Shown: positions 8,491 to 16,184 of the stretch, piece by piece
How the letters are laid out: each line of letters begins with the position of its first letter
Position numbering within the stretch: the first letter of the stretch is position 1
Source: Streptomyces goshikiensis
Lineage (GTDB): Bacteria; Actinomycetota; Actinomycetes; Streptomycetales; Streptomycetaceae
Assembly: GCF_014650555.1 (NCBI RefSeq)
Contig: NZ_BMVE01000024.1
Coordinates: forward strand, 1-33,884
Direction of reading: 5' to 3'
Length of the DNA stretch: 33,884 nucleotides
The notes under the pieces: generated by a model
Seen by the model: the letters and a program-made list of their open reading frames with translations, nothing else
Told to the model about the DNA's origin: nothing
Databases searched by the model: none
Translations under genes and position numbers: made by a program

Positions 8491-9384
8491 TCACGGCGCG
8501 AGGTCCTGGGGACCCGGGCGCGAGGCGTGGGTCTGCCACTGGCTCGGGGAGATGCCGAAGGCGTCGCGGAACACCCGGCTGAAGTGCGCGGCGCTGATGA
8601 AGCCCCATCGGTGGGCCACGGCCGCGACGGTGCTGGTACGGATGGGGGTGCGGGCGAGTTCGCGGCGGCACTCCTCCAGCCGTCGGCGCCGTACCCACTG
8701 GCCGACCGTCACGCCCTCCTTCTGGAACAGCCTGTGCAGGTACCGCACCGAGATGTGGTGGGCGCGGGCGACTCCCTGCGGTGACAGGCCGGGGTCCATC
8801 AGGTTCGCGTCGATGTGGCGGCGGATCCGGGACAGCAGTTCGGCGCGGGTGGCCGGGTGAGGTGCGGTCTCCTTCTCCAGGAGGTCGGTGATGAGGAGGG
8901 AGAGCAGGTCGGCGGCGTTGTGGGCGAGCCGGTTCCGGAAGGCGGGGAGTTGGGGGTGCGGTAGGCCCGAGGCGCTTTCCCAGGTGGCGAGTTCCAGCAG
9001 GAACCGGGAAGCCAGCGAGCCGATCCCGGTGCTTCCGGGGGCCAGCAGGCCGCCCAGGTGGGCGAGTTCGCCGCGGGCGGGGGCGAGGTAGAAGCGCGGG
9101 ACGCGGAACCAGAGGAAGGTGCTGGACACGGCGTGCAGGAGGTTCGAGGGCTGGGGCGCGCTGCTGATCAGCAGGTCGCCCGGCTCCAGGGGGGTGTCCA
9201 CGCCACGGCGCCGGACGAGCGCGGTTCCCTGGCGGTAGACGCCCACGTGCAGGTGGTCGTCGCGGCCGGCTCCGGGGGGCGGCGGCAAGAGGTCTATGCG
9301 GGCCGGGCCGCCGCCCGCCTGGGAGCGGGCGCGGGCGGCCGGCCGGCCGGTTTCGGGCATGGCTGTGGTGTCCAGCTGGATCAC
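8491..9384 (-). CDS. AraC family transcriptional regulator (short sensor domain)
   Basis: Regulator of about 297 aa. The C-terminus carries two helix-turn-helix motifs (DPGLSPQGVARAHHISVRYL and VAHRWGFISAAHFSRVFRDA, ending FGISPSQW), close to those of the AraC gene at 4029. The GTG at 9384 gives MIQLDTTAMPETG, a usual opening of this family; an ATG at 9360 is the alternative. After that opening the sensor domain jumps quickly to HLHVGVYRQGTALVRRRG and LEPGDLLI. About 60-70 residues present in the 4029 protein are missing here, so the gene may be a natural short form or carry an internal deletion. It probably heads an operon with the two hydrolase genes downstream. Confidence 0.8.
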   Translation of the reverse strand: MIQLDTTAMPETGRPAARARSQAGGGPARIDLLPPPPGAGRDDHLHVGVYRQGTALVRRRGVDTPLEPGDLLISSAPQPSNLLHAVSSTFLWFRVPRFYLAPARGELAHLGGLLAPGSTGIGSLASRFLLELATWESASGLPHPQLPAFRNRLAHNAADLLSLLITDLLEKETAPHPATRAELLSRIRRHIDANLMDPGLSPQGVARAHHISVRYLHRLFQKEGVTVGQWVRRRRLEECRRELARTPIRTSTVAAVAHRWGFISAAHFSRVFRDAFGISPSQWQTHASRPGPQDLAP

Positions 9385-9687
9385 GGTGATTCCAATCCGG
9401 GGATGGGGAGAGCGGCCGGGCGAGCGGGCCCGGACGGGACGTGGCCGAGGAACACGACCCCGATGGCCGATGGTCTTGAACGCGATGCGGCCGTCCGGGC
9501 GCCGGCGGGGGCCTGTTGTCGCGCGGGCTGCGGGCTGCGTGCTGCGGCCCTGGTGTGCCTCTGGAAGAAGTCTGCTGCCGGGCCCCCGGCGGCACCACCG
9601 ACGGCCGTAGGGATTGTCCGGGCCCGCTTCCTCACTCTGTAGCAAGCGTCGGGCGGGAGGGGAACGCCGCAGCTCAGAGCGTACGCA
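9385..9687. other. intergenic stretch, no gene seen
   Basis: These 303 bases separate two minus-strand regulator genes. Frames are open only because of the G+C content, and none has a ribosome binding site. It should hold the promoter of the AraC gene and the end of the PucR-type transcript, but I could not pick out a convincing promoter, operator or terminator. Confidence 0.4.
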
Positions 9688-10938
9688 TCAGGACACGCGC
9701 AGTGGTTCGGAGCCGGCCACCAGCTCGCGGATCCGCAGGCCCAGGTGGAGCAGCAGCCGGTTGACCCCGCTGTCGAGGTCCAGCCCGGTGATCTCCTGGA
9801 TCTGGCGCAACCGGTAGTAGAGCGAGGTCCGGTGCAGGTTCAGAGCCTCGGCGGTCTTGGGCGCCGAACCGCCGTTCTCCAGGAAGCAGAGCAGCGTCTC
9901 CTCCAGCCGCTGGGTGGCGGGATCGTCCAGCAGCCGCCGCAGCGGCCCGGGGACGAGGGACTCGGTCAGCGCGTGCTCGGGGAGCTGCATCAGGACGGCG
10001 AACTCACCCAGCGCGTCCCAGTCGCCCACCCTCTCCAGATGTGGCAGCCGCCTCGCCGCCCGCGCGGCGACCCGTGACTGCTCGGCGGAGACCCATGCGG
10101 CCGCGAGCCCGGCCCGGCGGCCGCCGATGCCGACCACGGCGTTCACGCGCTCGCCGAGGAAGGTCGCCAGCGCCCCGAGGACGCACCGCGACTGGACGGC
10201 GAGCTCCTCCGGACGCGGCTCGCGCTCGAAGGTCTGGAGCAGGACGGCCCGGTCCGCCCCGACCGTCAGGAGGCCGCGCGCGGTGCGCGTGTGCGCATGC
10301 GCCTCCAGTGCGCCGCGCAGCGCCGCCGTGACCTGCCCGGGAGGCATCGAGGGGGCCGCCACCAGGACCGTACTGACGACGCAGTGGGCCCGGTCGGGGA
10401 GCAGCCCCTGGTCCAGCAGCAGCCCCCGCGCCGTGCTCCGCTCCACCCCGTCGGAGCCGAGCAGTCCCTCCAGCAGCCGGCCCTGGCCGCCGCAGGCCTC
10501 TTCTGCCGACACCTGCTCGGCGTACATCTGCGCCGCGACGCCCCGGGTGGCCCGTTCGATGGCGGCGGTCTCGGTGTCGGTCAGCCGCCCGTCCGGGGCG
10601 ACCACCATGAGGACGCCCAGCAGGTGGCCGCGCTCGCGTAGCGGCACGCAGTAGCGGGGCAGCAGGCCGAGGTCGTCTCTGCCCGCGAGGAATCCGGGCC
10701 GGGGCCACCGCATCACGCCCTGCGCCAGGACGTGCCGGATGACCTCGGCGTCCGCAAGACCTTGCAGCAGGGTGCGGATGCGGACCGGGTCCTCGTCCCC
10801 GTAGTGACGGCTCGTGCAGATCATCCGGACGAGGTCGTCGTCGAGCACCACCGACCGCTCCAACTCCGCCGCGAGTGCGTCGACGAGCGCCTGTAGGGCA
10901 TCACTGGCACCGCGTGCCCGCTGGATCGAACCCGTCAC
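9688..10938 (-). CDS. PucR/CdaR family transcriptional regulator
   Basis: Regulator of 416 aa. The N-terminal 170 residues look like a small GAF-like sensor: ALVDALAAELERSVVLDDDL, then PLRERGHLLGVLMVVAPDG. A GGDEF-like/CdaR middle region follows. The C-terminus is the PucR-type helix-turn-helix: TLLCFLENGGSAPKTAEALN and LHRTSLYYRLRQIQEITGLD. The GTG at 10938 has GGGGAG at ideal spacing and gives MTGSIQRARGASDAL. Family members often control catabolic or stress genes next to them, but here the neighbours are an unlinked operon and another regulator, so the target is unknown. Confidence 0.85.
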   Translation of the reverse strand: MTGSIQRARGASDALQALVDALAAELERSVVLDDDLVRMICTSRHYGDEDPVRIRTLLQGLADAEVIRHVLAQGVMRWPRPGFLAGRDDLGLLPRYCVPLRERGHLLGVLMVVAPDGRLTDTETAAIERATRGVAAQMYAEQVSAEEACGGQGRLLEGLLGSDGVERSTARGLLLDQGLLPDRAHCVVSTVLVAAPSMPPGQVTAALRGALEAHAHTRTARGLLTVGADRAVLLQTFEREPRPEELAVQSRCVLGALATFLGERVNAVVGIGGRRAGLAAAWVSAEQSRVAARAARRLPHLERVGDWDALGEFAVLMQLPEHALTESLVPGPLRRLLDDPATQRLEETLLCFLENGGSAPKTAEALNLHRTSLYYRLRQIQEITGLDLDSGVNRLLLHLGLRIRELVAGSEPLRVS

Positions 10939-11192
10939 GATGAAACTCCCCTGCCTGTCCGTACCGTGCTGAGACCGGGGCCGGGCACCTGTGCGGAGCA
11001 CCGCCGTAGGACGGCGGCTCAGCGGGCACGTGCAGGACCTGCCGATCAATAGTGATCTTGCCTGGGAGTGCACTCGACCCTCGTAGGTCATTTGACTGTC
11101 GGGATGCCACGGTCCCGCCGCCAGCGCGCGTACGACCACCGAAGGGGCTCCGGGGGGGGCTTCTTGACATCCGCGCGCCCCTGGATCCAGTA

Positions 11193-11212
11193 TTCACTAA
11201 TCAAATAGTGAA
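11193..11212. promoter_or_regulatory. GntR operator upstream of the ABC operon
   Basis: TTCACTA-N6-TAGTGAA is a perfect 7-bp inverted repeat, 15 bases before the GntR start codon. A TTGACA (11164-11169) and CAGTAT (11188-11193) with 18-bp spacing form a likely promoter, so a bound repressor would cover the transcription start. This is the usual arrangement for self-regulating YtrA-type GntR operons. Confidence 0.65.
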
Positions 11213-11227
11213 AGGGTGTTTGCCGGG

Positions 11228-11629
11228 ATGATCGAATACCGGATCGACCGGCGCAGCGGGGTCGCCACCTACGTGCAGATCGTCCAGCAGACCAAGCAGG
11301 CCCTGCGCATGGGCCTGCTGGAGCCGGGCGACAAGCTTCCCGCCGCCCGGGAGGTCGTCGAGGCCACGGCGGTCAACCCGAACACGGTGCTCAAGGCCTA
11401 CCGGGAACTGGAGCGGGAGGGCCTGGTCGAGGCCCGGCGGGGACTCGGCACCTTCGTGCGCCGGTCGCTCGGAGCCGCGCCGGCCGACTCTCCGCTCAGG
11501 GGAGAGCTCGCCGAGTGGGCGGCACGCGCCCGGGCGGCCGGCCTGGAGCGGGACGACGTGGCGGCGCTCTTCGCTGCCGTACTCGACGAGCACTTCGATT
11601 CCACCGCAAAGGAACAGGAAAACCGATGA
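11228..11629 (+). CDS. GntR family regulator, YtrA subfamily
   Basis: Short GntR-type repressor of 133 aa. The winged helix occupies residues about 3-75: YVQIVQQTKQALRMGLLEPG, DKLPAAREVVEATAVNPNTV and LKAYRELEREGLVEARRGLG. It is followed by only a short helical tail (ELAEWAARARAAGLERDDVA), the hallmark of the YtrA subfamily that pairs with ABC exporters. The stop overlaps the ATPase start (ATGA), so the genes are translationally coupled. An upstream inverted repeat is the likely autoregulatory operator. The ATG at 11228 is preferred; a GTG at 11216 would add four residues. Confidence 0.9.
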   Translation: MIEYRIDRRSGVATYVQIVQQTKQALRMGLLEPGDKLPAAREVVEATAVNPNTVLKAYRELEREGLVEARRGLGTFVRRSLGAAPADSPLRGELAEWAARARAAGLERDDVAALFAAVLDEHFDSTAKEQENR

Positions 11630-12582
11630 CGAGCAGTGCCATCGAGGCGACAGGGCTTGCAAAAACGTTCCGGCGACGCGGAGGGTGGGCCCTGCGTGAC
11701 TGCACCTTCCAGCTGCCGGCCGGACGTGTCTGTGCGCTCGTGGGGCCCAACGGTGCGGGCAAGTCGACGCTGCTCGCCCTGGCGGCTGGACTGATCGCCC
11801 CCAGCGAGGGCTCGGTCACGGTGCTCGGCGGCCACCCGGCACATGTCCGGCCCCGCGTCGGTTTCGTCTCGCAGGACAAGCCGCTGCATCCGCAGCTCAC
11901 CGTCGCCGAGACGCTCCGCATGGGCGCCGACCTCAACCCCGACAGCTGGGACGCGGCCACAGCGGAGCGGGTCGTGGCGGGCGGCGAGCTGGACCTCGGA
12001 GCGCGGGTCCGCTCGCTGTCCGGCGGCCAGCGCACCCGCGTGGCGCTCGCCCTCGCCCTCGCCAAGCGGCCCGAACTGCTGCTGCTGGACGAGCCGATGG
12101 CCGCCCTCGACCCGCTGGCCCGGCACGAGCTGATGGGCACCCTCATGGCCACGGCCGCGCAGTACGGCACCACGATCGTGATGTCCTCACACGTGATGGC
12201 CGAGCTGGAGGACTCCTGCGACCACCTGCTGCTGATCGGCGACGGCCGTGTGCGCCTGTCGGGCGACACCGACGACCTGCTCGCCGCGCACGCCCTGATC
12301 ACCGGCCCCGCGCGCGGAGCCGCCGCCCCCGCCGACTTCGACCTGGCCCCGCACACCACGGTGGAATCCCGTGTCACCGGTCGTCAGGTCACCGCCCTCG
12401 TCCGCCCCGAGGGGCCGCTGCCCGCCGGCTGGCAGACCAGAGAACTGTCCCTGGAGGACCTGGTTCTCGCCCACCTGCGCAACCCGGCGGCGCCCCCGCT
12501 GACCCTCGGCGCCCTTCCCGCCTCCGCTTCGCCCCAGGAGGCGACCTCCGCCTCCGCCATGTCCCAGGAGACGACCGCATGA
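11626..12582 (+). CDS. ABC transporter ATP-binding protein
   Basis: ATPase subunit of 318 aa. Walker A is GPNGAGKST, the signature is LSGGQRTRVALALAL, Walker B is LLLLDEPMAALDPLARHEL and the switch His lies in IVMSSHVMAELE. The Q-loop is VGFVSQDKPLHP. About 75 residues follow the nucleotide domain, ending in a low-complexity Ala/Ser/Pro tail. The start overlaps the regulator's stop, and its own stop overlaps the permease start (ATGA), so all three proteins are made from one coupled message. In YtrA-type operons the pair usually acts as an exporter; the substrate is not evident. Confidence 0.95.
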   Translation: MTSSAIEATGLAKTFRRRGGWALRDCTFQLPAGRVCALVGPNGAGKSTLLALAAGLIAPSEGSVTVLGGHPAHVRPRVGFVSQDKPLHPQLTVAETLRMGADLNPDSWDAATAERVVAGGELDLGARVRSLSGGQRTRVALALALAKRPELLLLDEPMAALDPLARHELMGTLMATAAQYGTTIVMSSHVMAELEDSCDHLLLIGDGRVRLSGDTDDLLAAHALITGPARGAAAPADFDLAPHTTVESRVTGRQVTALVRPEGPLPAGWQTRELSLEDLVLAHLRNPAAPPLTLGALPASASPQEATSASAMSQETTA

Positions 12583-13610
12583 CCGCCCTCGCCCCCACCA
12601 CTGCCGCGGACACCCGGCACCCCTCCGCCACGCCCCGTCTGACCCGGTGGCTGCTACGGCTGCACCGCCCCGCGCTGTACGTCTGGGCGGGACTCGTGAT
12701 CGTCCTCTCGGCCGCTCTGCTGTGGCTGGGCGGCCCGCTCACCGATGCCGCCGGGGCGGCGTGGGAGCAGTACAACGCCTGTGGCGAAGCGCCGACCTGC
12801 GTCTACGACCAGCCGTCGATCATTCGCTACAAGGACGTCTACTCCGTCACCACCTTCGCCGTCCTCACCGCGCCCTTCCTCGTCGCCGCCTGGGCCGGCG
12901 CCACGCTGACCAGCAGGGAGCTGGAGACGGGCACCGCTCAGCTGACCTGGACGCAGTCGGTGTCCCCGGTGCGCTGGCTCACCGTCAGGCTCGCCGCCCC
13001 GGCCGCCCTGGTCGCCGCCGGCACCGGTCTTCTGGTCGCTCTGCACCACCTCGCCTGGTCGGCCGGAGAAGGCCGCATCAGGACCGCCAAGTCCTGGTCC
13101 GACTTCCCGACCTTCTACGCGGGCGGGATCGTCACCGTCGCCCTGGCCCTCCTGGGCCTCGTCGTCGGAGTGCTGGTCGGCCTGCTGTGGCACCGCTCCC
13201 TGCCCGCCCTCGCCACCTCCGTCGCCGCCACGGCCGGCGCGTTCACCCTCGTCAACCTGGCACTGCCGCATCTGTGGCCGAGCGTCACCCGCGTGACCAC
13301 CCGGACCCAGGGCGCCCCGTCGGGCGGGGGGCTGACGGTCGAACAGGGAATCCTCACCTCCACCGGCGCCCGGCTGCCGGACCCCTACTGCGGCGGCGAC
13401 GTCTTTCCCGACTGCCGCGCCACGTACGACGGGCTCGACGCGGTCGGCTACTACCACGACTACCACCCCCTCTCCCACTACTGGCCGCTCCAGCTCACCG
13501 CGACCGCCCTCACCCTCGCCATCGGCGCGCTGCTGGTCTTCGCCGCGTTCCGCGTGCTGAGGAGCCGTACCGGCGGCGCCCCGCGCCGTGGGCGAACCAC
13601 CGCCGTGTGA
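12579..13610 (+). CDS. ABC transporter permease
   Basis: Membrane subunit of 343 aa with about six predicted helices: residues about 34-53 (YVWAGLVIVLSAALLWLGG), 93-112, 135-158, 181-205, 208-230 and 304-325. The loop between helices 1 and 2 (AAWEQYNACGEAPTCVYDQP) and the loop before the last helix (PYCGGDVFPDC) are Cys-containing and probably extracytoplasmic. The family has this build in many actinobacterial GntR-ATPase-permease operons. One permease is encoded, so a homodimer with two ATPases is expected. Confidence 0.88.
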   Translation: MTALAPTTAADTRHPSATPRLTRWLLRLHRPALYVWAGLVIVLSAALLWLGGPLTDAAGAAWEQYNACGEAPTCVYDQPSIIRYKDVYSVTTFAVLTAPFLVAAWAGATLTSRELETGTAQLTWTQSVSPVRWLTVRLAAPAALVAAGTGLLVALHHLAWSAGEGRIRTAKSWSDFPTFYAGGIVTVALALLGLVVGVLVGLLWHRSLPALATSVAATAGAFTLVNLALPHLWPSVTRVTTRTQGAPSGGGLTVEQGILTSTGARLPDPYCGGDVFPDCRATYDGLDAVGYYHDYHPLSHYWPLQLTATALTLAIGALLVFAAFRVLRSRTGGAPRRGRTTAV

Positions 13611-13690
13611 GTGCCGGTCCGGCCCGGCCCAGGGGTCGCTCCCGCCGCACCCCCTCACGTCCTCAACTCCTCTTCGAAGGTTGCCGTCTG

Positions 13691-14971
13691 ATGCCGCAAA
13701 CTGCTCGAAAACAGGAGCCCTCCTCCGGCGGGCGGCGGTGGGACCGGCCGGTACTGCTGGTGTGCGCGGTGTCGGCACTCGTGGTGGGGCTGGCGTCCCC
13801 CGCCCACACCTCGCAGCAGGCATGGGGCCTGATCGGCGCGGCGGGGTACGCCTGCGCGGCCCTGGTCGCGGCGCGGTCGTCCACGCCGTGGGCCCGCTCC
13901 CCCGCCGTGGTCGCGGTCGTCGGTGCGGCGGTCCTGCCCCTGCTGTACCTGTCGGTGATCGGCAAGGCGCAGATGGAGGTGGGCGTCGTGGAACGGGCGG
14001 CCGATCTGCTGTTCTCCAGCGGCACCCCTTACCACTCCGCGCCGCACGCCGTACGGGACTTCAACCCCTACCTTCCCGGCATGGCCCTCTTCGGGATACC
14101 GCACCTGATGTTCGGTGACACCCCGTTCGCCGGCGCCCGCTTGTGGTTCCTCGCCGGCTTCCTCGCGTCCGTGGCGGGAGCCGTGCGGGTGCTGACCCGG
14201 GGCGGGGACCTCGGTACCGGTACGAGGGGCATCTCGCGCGGCGTCTCCGGGCCGACGGGCGCCCTGTGGCTGCTCGCCTGTCCCGTCGTCGCGCTGCCCC
14301 TCGCCATCGGCGGCGTGGACCCGCCGGTCATCGGACTGCTCTGCCTGGCCCTGGCCTTCACGCAGCGGGGCCGGGCCGGACGTGCGGGCCTGGCCGTGGG
14401 GGTGGCCGCCGCCCTGAAGTGGACCGCCTGGCCGGCCATCCCGGTGATCGTCGCCGTACTGGCGGTACGCGGCGGGAAGCGCCCCGCGTTCACCTGCGCG
14501 GCGGTGGCCACGGGGATCGCCGCGCTGACCATCACGCCGGCGGTGCTGGTCGATCCCGGCGCCTTCTGCCAGAACGTGGTCCTCTACCCGCTGGGCCTCG
14601 GTCCCACGGCGTCCTCCGCCCAGAGCCCCCTGCTCGGGTACCTGATCGTGCTGCTCTTTCCGCACGGCAAGGCCGTGACCACGGCGCTCATCGCGCTGAG
14701 CGCCGTGGGCGTGGGGACGTCGCTGCTGGTCCGCCCGCCGCGGAGCATCGTCGCCGCCGGCGACCGGCTGGCGCTGGGCCTGCTCCTGGCGATAGCTCTG
14801 TCCCCGGCCACCCGCATCGGGTACGCCGTCTACCCCATCGTCCTGATCGCCTGGCCCCGCTTCACCGCCCGGCTGGCCGAGGACCGCCCCGCCGGGCACC
14901 GGCCCCCGGGCGAGCCGCCGCACCGGCGGCGGATCCCGGAGCCTCTCGTACGATCCGGCGCCTCGTCGTAA
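13691..14971 (+). CDS. GT87-like polytopic membrane protein
   Basis: Integral membrane protein of 426 aa with roughly ten hydrophobic helices. Features resemble the GT87/DUF2029 (GT-C fold) family of polyprenyl-phosphate-dependent sugar transferases: a first outer loop with FNPYLPGMALFGIPH, a late GLAVGVAAALKWTAWPAIPV and SPATRIGYAVYPIVLIAWP near the end. It lacks a cleavable signal peptide, and the C-terminus is a Pro/Arg-rich cytoplasmic tail. The ATG at 13691 has GAAGG ten bases upstream. It follows the ABC operon by 80 bases and may be read through from it. The sugar donor and acceptor are unknown. Confidence 0.7.
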   Translation: MPQTARKQEPSSGGRRWDRPVLLVCAVSALVVGLASPAHTSQQAWGLIGAAGYACAALVAARSSTPWARSPAVVAVVGAAVLPLLYLSVIGKAQMEVGVVERAADLLFSSGTPYHSAPHAVRDFNPYLPGMALFGIPHLMFGDTPFAGARLWFLAGFLASVAGAVRVLTRGGDLGTGTRGISRGVSGPTGALWLLACPVVALPLAIGGVDPPVIGLLCLALAFTQRGRAGRAGLAVGVAAALKWTAWPAIPVIVAVLAVRGGKRPAFTCAAVATGIAALTITPAVLVDPGAFCQNVVLYPLGLGPTASSAQSPLLGYLIVLLFPHGKAVTTALIALSAVGVGTSLLVRPPRSIVAAGDRLALGLLLAIALSPATRIGYAVYPIVLIAWPRFTARLAEDRPAGHRPPGEPPHRRRIPEPLVRSGASS

Positions 14972-14995
14972 GGGGTCGAGGGGACCGTCCCGTAC

Positions 14996-15015
14996 CTGAC
15001 GGGGATGCCCGTCAG
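14996..15015. terminator. hairpin between convergent genes
   Basis: CTGACGGG-GATG-CCCGTCAG is a perfect 8-bp stem with a 4-base loop. It sits 24 bases after the GT87-like stop and over the stop of the convergent SnoaL-like gene, so it could end transcription from either side. There is no T run. Confidence 0.45.
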
Positions 15016-15404
15016 CGGGCGCTGCCGATGTTGCGGTCGGCGTCGGAGCCGCTCAGCATCAGGGTGGTTTCCTCGATGCGGTGGAAGCGGCCGTCGGGGG
15101 CGAGGTCGGCGAAGACGTAGACCTCCATGGTGACGGTGCTGCCGTCGTTCTTGGTGATGTGGCAGGTGTGCCGGTCGGCGTACTTGTCACCGTCGTAGAG
15201 CTCGTCGTGGACCTCGACCGTACCGCCGGCGACTATCTCCCGCAGGTGGCTGATGTGGTCGAGGAACTCGGCGCGGTCGGCCCACTCGCCGTCCGTGCGC
15301 TGGCGGTACCCGGAGGTGAAGTGGCGCTCGGCGGCCTCTTCCAGGGTGATGTCGCGGTTGAAGAGCAGGTCGTTGAGGGCGGCTTCGATACCGGTGCGGT
15401 TCAT
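15012..15404 (-). CDS. SnoaL-like / NTF2-fold protein
   Basis: Small cytoplasmic protein of 130 aa with the SnoaL/NTF2 pattern. An N-terminal helix pair (IEAALNDLLFNRDITLEEAA, ERHFTSGYRQRTDG) is followed by four beta-rich segments (TVEVHDELYDGDKYADRHTC, DGSTVTMEVYVFADLAPDG, RFHRIEETTLML). Such proteins are small-molecule-binding cones, some catalytic. The ATG has AAGGA at good spacing. It is read away from a TetR-type gene across a shared region with two matching inverted repeats, so it is probably the regulated partner of that TetR protein. Confidence 0.8.
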   Translation of the reverse strand: MNRTGIEAALNDLLFNRDITLEEAAERHFTSGYRQRTDGEWADRAEFLDHISHLREIVAGGTVEVHDELYDGDKYADRHTCHITKNDGSTVTMEVYVFADLAPDGRFHRIEETTLMLSGSDADRNIGSAR

Positions 15405-15495
15405 CGGGGATTCCTTGCTTCTTGAGGTGTGGGATGTCAGATGTGCGTTGTGAGATGGAGGACGGTTCCGGAAGGCCGGGCGTTCCAGCCCTTCG

Positions 15496-15565
15496 CAAGC
15501 ACAGATCTGTGCGTACACCGCAACTGTAGACCTCGCAGGCGACAATAAGCAAATGGATGTGCTTA
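15496..15565. promoter_or_regulatory. two TetR-type operator candidates in a divergent promoter
   Basis: Site 1 is CAAGCA-N8-TGCGTA (15496-15515) and includes the perfect 14-bp palindrome GCACAGATCTGTGC (15499-15512). Site 2 is TAAGCA-N8-TGCTTA (15546-15565), a perfect 6-bp inverted repeat. Both fit one consensus, yAAGCA-N8-TGCkTA, with centres 50 bases apart, between the SnoaL-like gene and the TetR gene. Site 2 lies four bases before the first TetR start codon. Confidence 0.6.
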
Positions 15566-15569
15566 CGGT

Positions 15570-16165
15570 GTGGGAGTGACTTCGAAACAACCGGCCCAGC
15601 GCCTCCGCAAGAGCCCCGGGCAAGTCCGCTCGGCCGTCCACCAAGCCGTCATCGACCTGTTGTCCGATCCCGGGGGCGCGGACCTCACCATCCCGGCGGT
15701 CGCACAGCGCGCCGGGGTGAACCACACGAGCATCTACCGGCGCTGGGGCGGCCGGGAGGCGCTCCTGGCCGACGTGGTCGTCACCCGTCTCGAACGGGAC
15801 TCGCCGCTGGCCGACACCGGAACCCTGCGCGGCGACCTGAGGGCCTGGGCCGAAGCGGGCGTCGCGAGCATCCGCACCCCCGAAGGGCGGCTACTCATCC
15901 GCGCCGTCGCCCTGTCCATGCCGGGCAGCGCCACGGCTCAGGGGGAGCGCGCGCGGCAGTTCGAGCGCCGCATGGCTGCCATCGAGCGCATCCGCGACCG
16001 CGCCACTGCCCGCGGCGAGGTCCCCCCGCCCCTCGACCGGATCCTCGACCAGCTCATCGCGTGTACCTGCGGGCCATCTTCGGCATCGACCCGCCGGCCT
16101 CCGGCTACCCGGATCTCCTCGTGGACCGCCTCCTGGGCGGCCCGGACACACCCCGGCCGTCCTGA
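15570..16165 (+). pseudogene. TetR family regulator with a frameshift
   Basis: TetR-type regulator of about 198 aa if repaired. The N-terminal helix-turn-helix is complete: AVIDLLSDPGGADLTIPAVA followed by QRAGVNHTSIYRRWGGREAL. The frame breaks near 16059: LDQLIA is in the first frame, while the expected continuation VYLRAIFGIDPPASGYPDLL and VDRLLGGPDTPRPS is in the next one. One missing base (LIA-R-VYLRAIF) restores it. Without repair the first frame runs on as nonsense through the reverse strand of the phosphatase gene. It is either a true loss of the ligand-domain end or a sequencing error. GTG 15570 or 15576 is the start; no clear ribosome binding site is seen. Confidence 0.75.
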
Positions 16166-16184
16166 GCCTGGTCCGCCCTTAGGT

